A DNA stretch of 64,000 nt from Paraphoma chrysanthemicola (lineage: Eukaryota > Ascomycota > Dothideomycetes > Pleosporales > Phaeosphaeriaceae). Position 1 is the first letter of the stretch. Every line of letters starts with the position of its first letter. Positions 30,264 to 41,784 of the stretch are shown in pieces. The notes under the pieces were generated by a model. The model was not told where the DNA came from and did not search any database. It saw only the letters and a program-made list of their open reading frames with translations. The stretch is from contig JAGMWG010000001.1 of assembly GCA_020744225.1 (NCBI GenBank), positions 124,001 to 188,000 of the forward strand, written 5' to 3'. The position numbers and the translations under genes are program-made.

Positions 30264-31775
30264 TCAGATGTTTGCATCGTTTGGCACTTCTCCAGTCTCA
30301 TTCCTCAGTCTCGCCAACCGTTCTGGCGAAAGTTGAAACACATCCGGCAATCCAGTGGCACTCCATGGCTCGCCATTCATTACTTTTACCAATCCCGGGG
30401 CAGCAGTGAAGATGCGAGCCATGCCATGTCCATGATGACCAGCACATACCCATTGACCTGGCTTTCCAGGCAGCTCTCCGATGAAGGGCACACCATCAGC
30501 ACTCAAGCCAATGATTCCACTCCAACTGTATTGAAATCCTTCGCCAGGGCCAAACTCTGCATCTTTCCAGCCGTCAAATTCCCTCTCTACGAATGCCCGG
30601 ACTTCCTTGGTGACGAGCTCGAGGTTGGCCAGGCTGTCATCAACGCATCGATCGCGGCCCTGCGCAGCCCATTTATCGAGCTTCTTCTGGCCTGGATTAG
30701 ACCCGCCAAACATGATGTTACCATCGGCGGAGCAGCGGGGGTTGATGGTAAGTAAGTCGCCCTCTGGTAGTAGTACGCCATATGAGTTCTGTATGGCTTG
30801 AGATCCACTAAAAATACGAGGCGGGACTACTCGGTTGCATATGTGCGGTTTTGGGGTGATTACGCCCCTGAATGAAGATTCTAGCGCTCCACTGTAAGCA
30901 TTAGTTGCATGAACAACAGTGTCGCAGGCGATGTTCCCGCGATCAGTGTGGACAATCCACTTTCGAGCGCCGCCTTCGTCTTCCGTAATCGATTTCGCAA
31001 GGGTGTAAGTCTGAAGATTCGCACCATTTTTCAGATTCTCTCGCATAAGGTGCGCAGTGAGCTTCCATGGCTGTAAGGTTGATGCGCCCCATGCATAGCA
31101 AGCTTTAGCATTCTTGATCCGGGAAATTCTGGCGGCTTCTACCGGGTCGTGCGTGACGCGGATGTGGTGAACCTTGCCGCCAGCGTCTCGATACCGGTCG
31201 AAGACCTCTTTGGACACTTTGGCAACTTCATCGTCGATTGGTACATCGAGTGTTTCGCCGACCCACAGGTCACAGTCGACACTGTTGTCTCTCACGAATG
31301 CAACCAGTGCTCTCCATGTCTCCGCTTCATTATTCATGATCTTGACAGTCTGCTCTAGCCCAAATTCCTTTTCAAACTTCGCAAAAGAGCGCCACTGATC
31401 GGGTTTGCAATGGCCCGCATTTCGTCCTGTTGCACCCGAGCAAAACTCGCGTGCTTCGAGGATAGCCACGCTCTTTGAAGGCCAAGTTGCGAGATGTTGC
31501 TTGGCGATCAGAGTTCCGCTCATGCCTGAGCCGACAATCACGGTATCGACTTCCTTTGGCAGATCCGAAGTTGTTCGATGGTCCAACAAAGGATCGGAAC
31601 GGACTTGCTGCAACCAATATGACAGTGATTGTCCTTCTTGTTTTGGGAAGCCTGTTCGTGCTGCATTTGCTGGTGTCGAGGCATGTTCCTCAACATTCGA
31701 AACATTGGAGGTCTCTACGAAGGACACATTAATGGTGCCCCCCATTCTCGTGTCCAACCCATCTGCTGTCTTCAT
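30264..31775 (-). CDS. FAD-dependent oxidoreductase (DAO family)
   Basis: This is a D-amino-acid-oxidase-fold (DAO) flavoprotein of 503 aa in a single exon. The dinucleotide-binding motif is VDTVIVGSGMSGTLIA (about residues 76-91), followed by ILEAREFCSGATGRNAGHC. The latter is the typical second FAD contact of the fungal group. The C-terminal GIIGLSADGVPFIGEL and CAGHHGHGMARI match the conserved FAD-closing segment. A 75-residue leader containing LSYWLQQVRSDPLLDHRTT is also shared within this group. There is no signal peptide, so it is probably cytosolic or peroxisomal. The C-terminus is NDANI, not a classical peroxisomal signal. The start is the ATG at 31775, with a second in-frame ATG at 31745. 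The substrate (an amine or amino acid) is unknown. Confidence 0.9.
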   Translation of the reverse strand: MKTADGLDTRMGGTINVSFVETSNVSNVEEHASTPANAARTGFPKQEGQSLSYWLQQVRSDPLLDHRTTSDLPKEVDTVIVGSGMSGTLIAKQHLATWPSKSVAILEAREFCSGATGRNAGHCKPDQWRSFAKFEKEFGLEQTVKIMNNEAETWRALVAFVRDNSVDCDLWVGETLDVPIDDEVAKVSKEVFDRYRDAGGKVHHIRVTHDPVEAARISRIKNAKACYAWGASTLQPWKLTAHLMRENLKNGANLQTYTLAKSITEDEGGARKWIVHTDRGNIACDTVVHATNAYSGALESSFRGVITPKPHICNRVVPPRIFSGSQAIQNSYGVLLPEGDLLTINPRCSADGNIMFGGSNPGQKKLDKWAAQGRDRCVDDSLANLELVTKEVRAFVEREFDGWKDAEFGPGEGFQYSWSGIIGLSADGVPFIGELPGKPGQWVCAGHHGHGMARIFTAAPGLVKVMNGEPWSATGLPDVFQLSPERLARLRNETGEVPNDANI

Positions 31776-32160
31776 CTTACTAAAATGGTTGGTTGACAGA
31801 AGGTACAGTTATAGTCGTCTCGTTTCTGCATATGTCAGTCTTGAGGCAATGCCATATCAATGTATTGCGCACTTCCTATCAAAGGTCGATGACAGTCTGG
31901 CTACGAAGTATGAGATTTTTGACACTTTGGTTGAGAGCAGATGTTGAGTCATGTACCTCAGGGTGTGGTGCAATCGGCAATAAAGATGATGTTATTGCCG
32001 ACAGAAGTCGTTTTGGACTCGTACCACTGCCCCGCAACAATGTACTTTAACACAACAACCGTTAGACATACAAAATGTGAAACATGTCTACGGTCTTGCA
32101 GTGTGCTCAGTATATATAGTTCAACAGCAGCAGCAGTATTGTCCTCACTTAGTAGACTAT
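31776..32160. promoter_or_regulatory. Divergent promoter, FAD oxidoreductase / F-box-like gene
   Basis: This 385-bp region lies between divergent start codons. A TATATATA run near 32110-32118 lies about 45 bp before the ATG at 32161 and could be a TATA element. I see nothing else. Confidence 0.4.
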
Positions 32161-33036
32161 ATGGCTACCTTCCAACATCTACCTGCCGAGCTCCGGTTGG
32201 TCATTTTGGAGTACCTACTCTGGTCCTTCGCATGGACCGATCCGCCTGATCCGGATGCGCTCAATCCCGACGAGTGGTTCTATCCAGAACAGCCCTCTAG
32301 TTGCGGGGTAAGGCCGGTGGTCTCGTTCGCGCATCGGACTCCCCTGGAGACTCTTGTCAGGCCTTTATTATGCGTCAGCAAACAGCTTCAGTCCGAGACC
32401 AAGTATGTCTGGAAACATCTCGTCCAGCCGAATCTCAGGCATGTCATCAGCTTTACTGGCGTCGGCAATGGTACACAAACGCAACGACCTTTAGTTTGTT
32501 TGCTCGTCAAATGGCTTTGCAAACCTAGCGTTGCAGCAGAGAACGGTGTGATCGAGGCTCGCGTCCGCTTCTTCGATCAGGAGCTGGGCGCTGAAGGTGA
32601 GAATCGCACACCTGGCCCGCAAGACTGGCCTTCCCTGAACGAAGGCCTGACGCAGGCTTATTGGCGAGTCCGATTCGGGAAGCTGCCACATGATGATGCC
32701 TTGTCTCAAACAGTCATCAACGCGATGACAACATTCAAGATCGTGTTCGAGTCAACTCTTCCGGCTGGTTTACACTGGACACATTCGGAAACGATCCATT
32801 ACAAAGACTCCAACACAAAGGTGCCGATCTCCCTGCACCCTTACCACAACGCCATGGCCGAAGTCCTGTCGCTTCCCTGGGAAAGCCTTCTAAATGAAGT
32901 CAACCGCCTTCCTCTGACTCGGTGTGACATGTTCATCGATGGGACTCTAGTCAGGAGGTTCCAACGTGCTGGCACTGTCGTCACTGAAGAAACATATCCA
33001 TACGAGTTGCCAGTTGACCCGCTTTGCGTCCCCTGA
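32161..33036 (+). CDS. F-box/2EXR-like hypothetical protein
   Basis: This protein is 291 aa in a single exon. The N-terminus FQHLPAELRLVILEYLL is the F-box/2EXR-type motif common in large fungal families, and RPLLCVSKQLQSETKYVW is the usual following helix. The rest has no recognisable domain. F-box proteins link substrates to SCF ubiquitin ligases, but many fungal members with this short motif are uncharacterised, so that role is inference. I place the start at the ATG at 32161, because the frame upstream begins only with a GTG and has an odd Gln run. The adjacent downstream gene is degraded. Confidence 0.8.
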   Translation: MATFQHLPAELRLVILEYLLWSFAWTDPPDPDALNPDEWFYPEQPSSCGVRPVVSFAHRTPLETLVRPLLCVSKQLQSETKYVWKHLVQPNLRHVISFTGVGNGTQTQRPLVCLLVKWLCKPSVAAENGVIEARVRFFDQELGAEGENRTPGPQDWPSLNEGLTQAYWRVRFGKLPHDDALSQTVINAMTTFKIVFESTLPAGLHWTHSETIHYKDSNTKVPISLHPYHNAMAEVLSLPWESLLNEVNRLPLTRCDMFIDGTLVRRFQRAGTVVTEETYPYELPVDPLCVP

Positions 33037-33273
33037 GAAGTAACTTTGGGAATGCAGCTGATATGTGTCCTATATTGGAATGAGAGATTGTATCCTGGAG
33101 ACGTCCGGTCGTCAGCCGGATGCTCTTCCGCAAGAACTTCACGTGCCGGCGCGTCAACGCTAAACACGCGTGACGCGTCGATCTTAGCAACCGATCTCGA
33201 CAACAAGACCAGATCGTGCACTCGACGTTTATGTTCTAGCACCATATTTGTCCTGGATTCTTGATACTGTGCC

Positions 33274-33952
33274 ATGGAAGCCTCGCACAAACGCCAACGC
33301 GCCAACACCGGGGGCGGCCCTCCGCTCCGGAACCCACCAGCACCGCAATGGCAACAGCCACCATTCTTTGTGCCCCAATACGATATCAGTGGATGCATAT
33401 CAGCACTCGACGCCGCAGACAGCGGATTCGCCAAATCTCTCCTGCGTCATCTCGCCAACACACAGCGCTACATTGCCGATACTATCCGTCTGGCTTATGA
33501 TGCCCACATTAAGCGCCAACAATGCCAGGTTCTTGATTTCGACCATTATGTCAAAGAGGTGGACTACCAGATCAACGGAGAATAGGGTAACATGCGTGGG
33601 TCTGACCAGTATGAAATGTCATTTGCCGTGGTTGAGGAGGTCAATGTGATTATCGAGACCATTGCTGAACAGGCCAGTGCTCCAGGCGCATCATTCGACA
33701 CGAAAGCATCCGTGCTTGAAACATTGCGCAATATTGGCGAAACAATCTTTCTAGGCAGTGGTGACACGCTAGCACGCGAGATACAGAAGCAATTTTATGA
33801 TTCAACGGAATTGGGTTGCAATGCGAACGGTGGTGGACACTTTAAGTGTCGAGGAGCGCATGGAGATTTGCAATTTAAAACGAGGAGGACTAAATTTCGC
33901 TGATAGGGTGGTAAACGCTGAAAGGACTTTCGGAACTTTATTGCTATTTTGA
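33274..33952 (+). pseudogene. Decayed hypothetical gene: in-frame stop plus frameshift
   Basis: A protein-like frame starts at the ATG at 33274 (MEASHKRQRANTGGG) and is interrupted by TAG at 33583-33585. The same frame continues after it with plausible sequence (MRGSDQYEMSFAVVEEVNVI, FDTKASVLETLRNIGE). Near 33813 the protein-like sequence moves to the +1 frame, after a GGG run, and continues as TVVDTLSVEERMEICNLKRG to the TGA at 33950-33952. This pattern of one nonsense codon and one single-base shift suggests a recently inactivated gene. An in-frame 57-nt intron (33529-33585, weak GTTCTT donor) could remove the stop, but not the frameshift. The product has no domain I recognise; it resembles uncharacterised helical proteins of filamentous ascomycetes. 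Confidence 0.55.
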
Positions 33953-34184
33953 TGGGCTGGATGATGTGTTTACGGTGTTGGTAGAAGGTTTCCGGGAGGA
34001 TGAGGAGGAAGACGAGGAAGATTGTGAGCGCGACGAAGAATGTCCTGCTCGACTTGGTGCATCACGTTCTGTAGATGACGAAGACGAAGACGGAGCGCCA
34101 AAGACTGACGCTCGGAGCCAGCGTATCATGGCACGGTGCCCCTGGTCATTCAATCCGCTTCGATTCAATCAGCAGTCCTATCCT

Positions 34185-35807
34185 CTACAGGATATATCTG
34201 AACCCCTTGTTATCAATCTCCGTAACATCCAACATGCCCTTCTCCACTGCCTCCCTCTCCTCCTCGCCCGTCAATCCCACCCCGCTCACACCACTCGCAC
34301 GCTCTCTATCCCTCTTCTTGTTCACACTCCACATGTACGCAAACAACACCAGCACCGCCGCAAGCTTAACACTATACCCAACCAGCATAGCCACGTACGC
34401 GCTATGATACCCCGGCTTCTCGCTATCCTTGAACGTCTGCGGGCCGATAATATTCCCCACACAATACCCCGTAAACAGAATCGCGCCGGTGAGTTGCTTC
34501 TTCGTATATCCCGCGATATTCGAGGACACGATTGTCAGGCTCATACTAAACCCGAGCCCCTGGAAGTAGCACAGCCAGAGCGCAACCAGGCGGCCCCATT
34601 TCTGGTGCGCGGGGAGACCGACGAGAAGCGCGGCGCCCAGGATGCAGATCAGATTTGCAACAGTCATGACCAGGCACCGCGTGTTGGGGTAGCGTGTGCA
34701 GATGAAGCCGCCGGCCAGGAGGGACAGGAATTGCACGGCTCCTCCGGGGATCTGGAGGTATTGGGTGCCGAGGGTATCGACACCGAAGGATTTGATGATG
34801 ATGGATGAGAACTGTCATAGTGTTAGCTTTTTCCGACAGGCTGTGAGATGTTGGGACAAGTGAATCAGATGACTTACGGATGTCAAAGCAGAATTAGGAA
34901 TCTGCGCTCCTGTCGCCATAACGAATAGAATCCATGTTTTCGGATCTCTAAACGTCTGCCACATCTGATACTTTTTGAAATGACTATTCTTCACACCTTG
35001 TCTATTCCCACTGACTCTCTCCACAGCCACGACTCGTTCCCTTTCCGTCAAAAACTTGGCCGTCGACGGGAGATCAGGCAGGAACAAGAGCGTCGCAATC
35101 CCCATGACCATACTCGCGCTCCCAAATATCAAAAACACATACATCCACCTCGGCAACCCGGTCTTGATATGCCCCACCGCATACCCAATTAGGCCGCCAA
35201 ACATGGTCGCAATCCCATTCGTGCAGTAGTATGCTTCGAGCCTGAGAGGTTGTTCGGCCGACGTGTACCACATGCTCATAATCAGAACAAACCCCGGATT
35301 CACCGTACTCTCCAGTAAGCCCAAGATGAACCGATTCGCCGCCGTCCCCGCGAAACTCGTACAAGCGGGCGTAGTCATGAGCACAATTCCCCAGCCCACT
35401 GTACACGCGCCTAGAAACTTGGCCATGGGGAGCCGTTGCAACAAGTACCCGGACGGGACCTGGCCGACCAAGTAGCCAAAGTAGAATATGCTGCCGAGCC
35501 ATGAGTACCCGTTTTTGCCTAGGTGCGTGCCCTCGATGAAGCCGTATGCGGATGCGTAATTGATGCCGTTTTTGTCGAGGTATTGCAGCAGGTATGTGAA
35601 GAATAGGATGGGGACAATACGCGTGTCGATTTTGCGGAGGGTGTGTTTTGCTTCTTGAGGCGTGAGCGGTGCATCGCGAGTCGATTTGTATGTGGCGTAA
35701 GTGTCGTCTAATTGGGATGATGTTTCCGAGGGGAGAGACGAGGCAGACGGGGAAGAGTGATGAGGGTGGATATCCAAGTCTTTCTCAATGGGGGGAGAGG
35801 AGGACAT
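34185..35807 (-). CDS. MFS transporter, Dal5 (anion:cation symporter) family
   Basis: This is a major-facilitator permease of about 518 aa in the plasma membrane, of the allantoate/nicotinate/vitamin Dal5-like group. Exon 1 is 35807-34878 and exon 2 is 34811-34185; the 66-nt intron (GTAAGT to GACAG) is in phase 0. About 12 transmembrane helices are visible, the first being RIVPILFFTYLLQYLDKNGI, then YFGYLVGQVPSGYLLQRLPM with the conserved loop 2-3. Others include WGIVLMTTPACTSFAG and a second bundle after the join (FLSLLAGGFICTRYPNTRC). The N-terminal 75 residues are Ser-rich and cytosolic, and the C-terminal tail is charged. The start is the ATG at 35807; the open frame upstream begins with a TTG. 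The substrate is not predictable, although organic anions are typical. Confidence 0.93.
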
Positions 35808-37332
35808 GGTGACGCGAAGGGAGTGCGAGTGGCGAATAAACGTGTGGTTGGGCAAAGAGAGAGAGTGTGCAATGATGAGATGAAAGGAAAAGTTACTGCG
35901 AGGTATATCAATCTACTCGACCTCTGTCTGCGCATGACAAAGCCCTGCTACATTTCCCTTCCTCGGACCCAATTCAACAACCCTACCGCTCGCACTACAT
36001 GCGCAAGCAACTTGCCGAAGGAAGCGACACAATACTGTCATCCAAGCTGCCTACATCGTACCACACTACATCTCCCGCTGCACCTCTTTGCTGGAAATAA
36101 CGGCCGCTGCATCCCAAGCTTTTGGGCACCAGCCTTGACGAGCTTAGTGACGACACAAGCTCGCGGCGTCATTGGCGTGGCCTACGTATGTGTGTGTTTG
36201 GCTGGTGGAGGATTGAGCACGACATTGCGACGTGCGTTGACGCGAGATGTGCTTGGGTGAGGAACGGGAAGGGATCGGCGGGAAAGTGGTAGCCGAGCCG
36301 GGGAACGTGGAGATGGGGTAACGAAGAAATGGTACTTCTGATGGATAGATTGCTTGGACGTAACCTTGATTTGATATTGAAGGCGCATAGCTGCCGTTTG
36401 ATGGTTGTTTCTTGGCTTACGCTTTGATTTTGGTATGAGTCTGACTACATTGGCTTCTGAGACTAGATACATCGACACAACTACATCTTACTTCTGGTGC
36501 AACAAAAAAACAAACACTAGGCGATGAATAAACCTACTGCGAACAACCTGACGTAGACTGATAACTTAAAATAATCTTTCTTGCTAGTCCCATCTCGACA
36601 AGAGAATAGCAGTATTATTAAAAAATAACTAAAATCTACATCAAAAGCAGTGTGAGCATCGCAGTATCCATCTCAAGAAGCGCAAATCAATCCTACCTGA
36701 TCATGAGGTCCTTCCGTCACCGCGTTCAGATCCAGGCTCGTGGATATTTCTCAGAGCACTTTATCTTTCGTATCGGAAAACAATGTAAACTTGGAACAAA
36801 GCCATCCAGAATATACAAAGTATTTAATGCCCTACGAGTTCTGGTCTTCGATGTATGTTACCTACAACCCTCACTGCGGTTCTTCATCGATAACTACATG
36901 CAAAACAAAGGGCGTTGGTGGGAGTGAAGGCCAAATTATGGAGAAGAGGCAGAAGAAGTAAAATAAACAGGTGCCGATTCGTGGGTATCTGAACAATGTA
37001 CATGCGTGCGAAGAAGATTTGCTTGCTTGCTTGGTAAGACAATGGGGAGAATGCAACACCAGTTCCGAGTTCCTGTCCTCCTTTCCCCGTCCCTCTACTC
37101 TTGCGATGAGCTCGTGTTAGGAGCCCTTCCTGCCCAATGTGAGGCTATGCTGCATTGCAGCTCCAGATTTCCCTTTCGCGCCTTGTGCGCTGTTCTTTCC
37201 GTAGTTCCGTTCCGTTCCTTTCCTTTCCTTCCATCCTGTGCGGTTCGTAGTCGAGGTCCTTGGTTTGATCGGCCTGCTCGCTCCTCTTGGTGAACCTGAG
37301 ATATTGCTCTTAAACTTGTCGAGTTTCGTAAC
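35808..37332. other. Intergenic
   Basis: This 1.5-kb region contains the promoter of the transporter (left) and the 3' side of ICE2 (right). Short ORFs are present but none resembles a protein. The part from 36480 to 36650 is AT-rich. Confidence 0.4.
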
Positions 37333-38756
37333 TCAATCAGTCTTCCAGTGGCCCGTGAGTCTGCCATCATCGTCGGGGTTTGAGATCTTCAGTTCGATTG
37401 CGTACAGGCTCATAGTGATGGCAAGATTGATCCACCTCCATGTGTTGTTGCCTACGTCGCCGCCCTGGCTCTTCCACCACTCGCCGGTTACGGCACTTCC
37501 GTCGGTGCCGTTGCCACTGGCAAAGTGCTGCATGAGCAGACTTGTGTAAACTGCGATGATGATGCTCGGGCTGAACCATGTTAGGAAACCGAGAATCTTG
37601 GATGTCTCATCGTCATCGTCGAGACTTGGTTCTTGTGACAGTGCTCGTGCTCCGCTTTCTCGAATGGCGGGAATGATGCGAGCTGCTGCATACATGACAA
37701 AGACGCGGTATGCGAGGGAGATGATTACCGAGGGAGTGATGGTCATGACGGCGCCCACCATGAGATTGTAGCCGGTATGGATGATGGTGGGTAGCGATCC
37801 AAGGGCGTGGAGGAGGGTGGTGTAGGACGCCATGATGAGGGGTGGTAGTGGAGGCAACGCAGGGTCTGATGATGCATTTTGCGCCGCAATCGTCCCTGGC
37901 GAGGGCTGGTAGTCGGTGAAGATCTGGTAGATGCAGAGGGTGACATAGGCGAACTAACACAATTAGCACAGGAAAAGGCTGCGCGATGGAACGAGCGTAC
38001 CAAAAGAGCTGATTCGACCGGGTTGCCTCGTGCACTAGCGATGCCCCATCCACCAAGGAAAATGGCAGTCGTGATGGCCACGCCAATAAGAATGGCGTCG
38101 ACGTTGCTGATCTCTGGAAACGTTGTGATGCGCCAGAGGAAATAGAGCGAGGCGGAGATGATGGACGCTGATGATATGAGCAGACCAATCTGTTTGGTGT
38201 TAGCGCTCGTCGGCAATTGTGTCCTCTGTGTTCATACCATCCAGCTGTCACCGCGCTCTCTGTTCACGACCCATCTTGTGATTTGACCGGCTGCCTGTAT
38301 AACGAGCAAGCTGCAGAAACCTTCTGCGATCTGGAAGACCGGAGTGCTGTACCGCAGCGTCTTGTCCCACAATCCTATAGAAGCGCTCTGCACCAGGCCC
38401 TGGCTTCCGAATATCCACTCGTGAACCGTCTTGAAGTCTGCTCTGCTCCCGCTGAACGTCCGCTCGACCCAGCCGGCATTATTGGTCGCGTCGATGGAAA
38501 ACTTGTTCAAGCTCCAGATCAGCAGCGTTGGTATGGCCAGCCACTGGGCCCAGGCTATTATGTTGCAGAGCGCCCATCTGAAGCGTGAGTGGTCCGGGGT
38601 GGCTAACCGAAGCGAGGAGTAGAGGAAGTAGTATGTGCTGAGGGACAGCGAGAAGGCGAGGCCACACGTCCGGCCGCCAATGTCGAAGGCCAGGGGGATG
38701 GTGAAGATTATGGCGCCCAGGAAGGTGGTCGACGAGAGCACCCTGGTGAACCACAT
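37333..38756 (-). CDS. ice2: ICE2, ER membrane protein
   Basis: This is an ICE2-family multi-spanning ER membrane protein of 442 aa. In yeast Ice2 controls ER-lipid droplet balance by restraining Pah1 activation, and it acts in cortical ER inheritance. The exons are 38756-38238, 38189-38001 and 37953-37333, with introns of 48 and 47 nt, all phase 0. Family signatures are FTIPLAFDIGGRTCGLAFSL, LIWSLNKFS, the GFCSLLVIQAAGQITRW stretch ending GDSWM, and the terminal GRLTGHWKTD. Most of the protein is hydrophobic helix. A Pro-rich loop (PALPPLPPL) lies near the start of the last exon's transmembrane part. It is divergent from MYG1. Confidence 0.93.
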
Positions 38757-39614
38757 CTGCGCCCGCGGCCGTAGCCAAGCTCGTGCTGGTACGAGCCCGG
38801 CTTCTGACGTGCGCTGGGCCTAACTGAGGTTTGACACGCGCCGAGGACGCGCTGGGTGCGCGGACAGAGGTTGGCGATGTTCACTCGGGGGCGGAGAGCG
38901 ACGTCGGAGCGGTGGTGGGACTGGGCAGACGGCGTCGAGGGCGGTGGGTCGTGTCCTCGTTTTCGCAGCGTGGCTCTTGGCGGGAAACCAATCTTCACGT
39001 GCAAACGGTGCGATGCTCCACTGCGGCTCGAGCGCGCGGCAGACGACGCTGGAATAATCCCGGGGGTGGTTGCAGCAGAGAGCTGGAGGGAGGGATGAGG
39101 CTGCAGGCCGAAGACAGGCGCGGCGGCTGCGAGATCGATGCCCGCGTCAGGCACAGAGAGAAGCTATTGGTGGTTGCGTGCTGTCGCGTGCTGGCGGCCG
39201 GGGGTGTCGAAGCTGCTGCACTTGAGTGGTTGGCTGCGTGGCAGAATAGGTGGACTGTTCGAAAATGACACGCGACAACAGCCTGTGCGACAATTTCCAG
39301 CTTCTGGCCGTGTTTTGCAGAGCCGCAGACGCACACTTCTGGCGGAAAGAACAGGTTGCGGTGCGGTGAGGATTTCAGATTGCCCTAATATTGCGTAGCG
39401 CCCGCATGGTTACAAGATGTTGCATGTGCCAAGCGAGCCCTCGCCGCGGGATGGTTGGCGGGCTGCTAAAGACCCCCGCTGAACAAATCTCACAGACACC
39501 ACCAAGTGCAATTGTATGTTCGCGTGCAGGCCGATCCTTCTACGAGTCACGAGAGCGCCGCCGACCGTCTTCCAATCTTTCATAGCTTCGAGAAATTTAA
39601 GCTCCTCAAAGAAA
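38757..39614. promoter_or_regulatory. Divergent promoter region, ICE2 / MYG1
   Basis: This region of 858 bp lies between divergent start codons and is GC-rich at its left part. Overlapping ORFs on both strands reflect base composition. No gene is supported. Confidence 0.45.
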
Positions 39615-40728
39615 ATGGCCACTGAAAACCCCTCCAAGAGGCTGAAGACGGATGCGCCTGTCATTGGAACGCACAAGTAGGATATGGTACACATCTCTCG
39701 AAGCATACATGATTGACTGAAGCAGTGGTCACTTCCACGCCGACGAGTCCCTCGCGGTTGCCATGCTGCGTCTTCTCCCCACCTACCTCGATTCGCAGCT
39801 GGTCCGCACGCGCGAGCCCGAAGTCCTTGCCAAATGCCACACCGTCGTCGATGTAGGCGGAGAGTACGACGATAATGCCAAGCGCTACGACCACCACCAG
39901 CGCGGCTTTGACACTGTCTTCCCCGGCCACAACACCAAGCTCTCCTCCGCGGGGCTTGTATATCTACACTTTGGCAGGGATATCATCACAACTGTCACCG
40001 GACTGCAGGGCCAGGACCGCGATATTCTGTTCGAGAAGCTCTACACCGACTTCATCGAGGCCTTTGATGCGAATGACAACGGCATCAATGTCATTGCACC
40101 CAAGGACCTGGAGAAGGCTGGCCTCGCGAAGCAGTTCGAGGACCGCGGGTTCAGCATCGCAAGCGTAGTCAACCGCTACAACTACGGCCCTAAGTCGGCA
40201 AATGCAGAAGAGACCAAGACACCAGAAGCCAAGCAAGCCGAAGAGGACATGCGCTTCGCAAAAGCGTCGCAGTTTGTAGGCGAGCAATTCCTTATCGAGC
40301 TGACGGACCGCGCCAACTCGTGGCTCCCAGCACGTCACTCGGTCAAGCAGGCCTACGATGCGCGCCTGCAGTACGAGCCTCAGGGCAGGATTCTGGTGCT
40401 TCCCGAAGGCATGCCATGGGCCGATCATCTCTACAACCTCGAGAAGGAGTCTCCCATTCCAGAGGGCGTTGCCCCACAAGTCCTGTATGTGCTCTTCCCA
40501 GAGGACAAGCCCGAGGGCAAGTGGCGCATCCGCGCAGTCAGCAAGGAGAACGGCGGGTTCGTCAACCGCAAAGACCTGCCGGATGCATGGAAGGGCGTGC
40601 GCGACGAGCAGCTCGATCAAGTGTCTGGCGTGCAGGGTTGTGTCTTTGTGCATGCTGCTGGCTTCATCGGCGGCAACAAGTCGTTTGACGGCGCGCTGGC
40701 CATGGCGAAGAAGGCGCTGGAATTGTAG
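39615..40728 (+). CDS. myg1: MYG1 family exonuclease
   Basis: This is a MYG1 (UPF0160) protein of 354 aa. Human and yeast members are 3'-5' RNA exonucleases found in nucleus and mitochondria. Exon 1 (39615-39676) ends in IGTHN and a 49-nt intron (39677-39725) is followed by GHFHADESLAVAMLRLLP, rebuilding the signature THNGHFHADE. Other metal-site blocks are VVDVGGEYDDNAKRYDHHQR and the later LPEGMPWADHLYNLE. The C-terminus FVHAAGFIGGNKSFDGALAM is typical. The first 20 residues are basic (SKRLKTDAP) and could serve as a nuclear signal. The catalytic Asp/His set in DHHQRGF is intact. Confidence 0.94.
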
Positions 40729-41784
40729 TGAGAAAAAACACGGGCTTTGGTTAGGTTTGGAGTCAGCATCAAAAGATGCTTCACCAGCATATGCATGGTT
40801 GGCGTTTGGCGCATCGACAAAAAGTAGTGATACCAAGCACAAAAGTGCTTTACTCGATAGATCATGGAGAATTCACGAGATCTGGTGAATGACCTGACGA
40901 CCAAAAATATGAAAGGACGGTGACAATGTGCTCGACGACGATACTGATAATTTTCCCAACAAGTGAACACCGTCTCAACTCTGTCAAGATGCACTGCACA
41001 TGACCGCACCGCAGCCTCGTCCTCACCAGTCTGAACCCCTCGCACGAAGACCCTGCTTTTCTCCTCGGACCGGCCCCGTCATCCAGACGCTTCTGCAACA
41101 GCAGCATCAAGGTACGGTGCGACGATTGGCGGAAAGACGGAGCAGGCGCGGATACAAGACGTCATACGGCAAGAGTCGGGCTGAGTGGACAAACCAGGTG
41201 CTGCGCGGGGCACACGACAGGATTACGAGGCTGCACCCATGCGGCTAAAGATCTGACAGAGGCTGGATTCCGTCGGCGCTCGTTGGTCGGAGGAGGCTCC
41301 AAATGGACTTTGTGGCGATTGTTCTGCAGATCTTGGGATGAGTCGTGCGCACAGGAGGGTTGATGGAGGTGATTTCACGATGAGAAGGGGACATGTACTT
41401 CTTCACGATACTTCACCGTTATTGTCTGAGTATTACAAGCCTCCATCAACTCAACTACAATTTATTGCAACAGATTAAAGACTTGTTGCAGGGTATTGAT
41501 AAGCGTTGGGCATCCCGCACTTCCCCGATCGGCCGTTGAGCTGTGCACCGACTCGGCACTAGATTTCAGCTGGCCCGCGCTTGCTTTTTGCCCTTTACCG
41601 ACATTTTCACAAGCTCAACTCCCCTGCACCGAGACAACTCATCACCGCCCACCCACACCGCCATCATCACTACACAACACGCCTCTACGGCCGCACCATC
41701 CATCGCCTCGACTGATACACGCACGACTTTCACGCGAATAAACCCCCATCACGAGAAAAGACCGCACCGCGGCACACGATCAAA
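40729..41784. other. Intergenic / UPS2 promoter
   Basis: This 1-kb spacer ends in a C/T/A-rich leader before UPS2. No coding sequence is supported; ORFs on both strands near 40860-41250 look fortuitous. Confidence 0.45.

Noticed and set aside
34185..34808. Plus-strand ORF of 280 codons (33966-34808) over the transporter
   Set aside because: It is antisense to conserved transmembrane segments of the Dal5-type transporter; its His/Arg/Thr-rich composition is the complement of hydrophobic codons.
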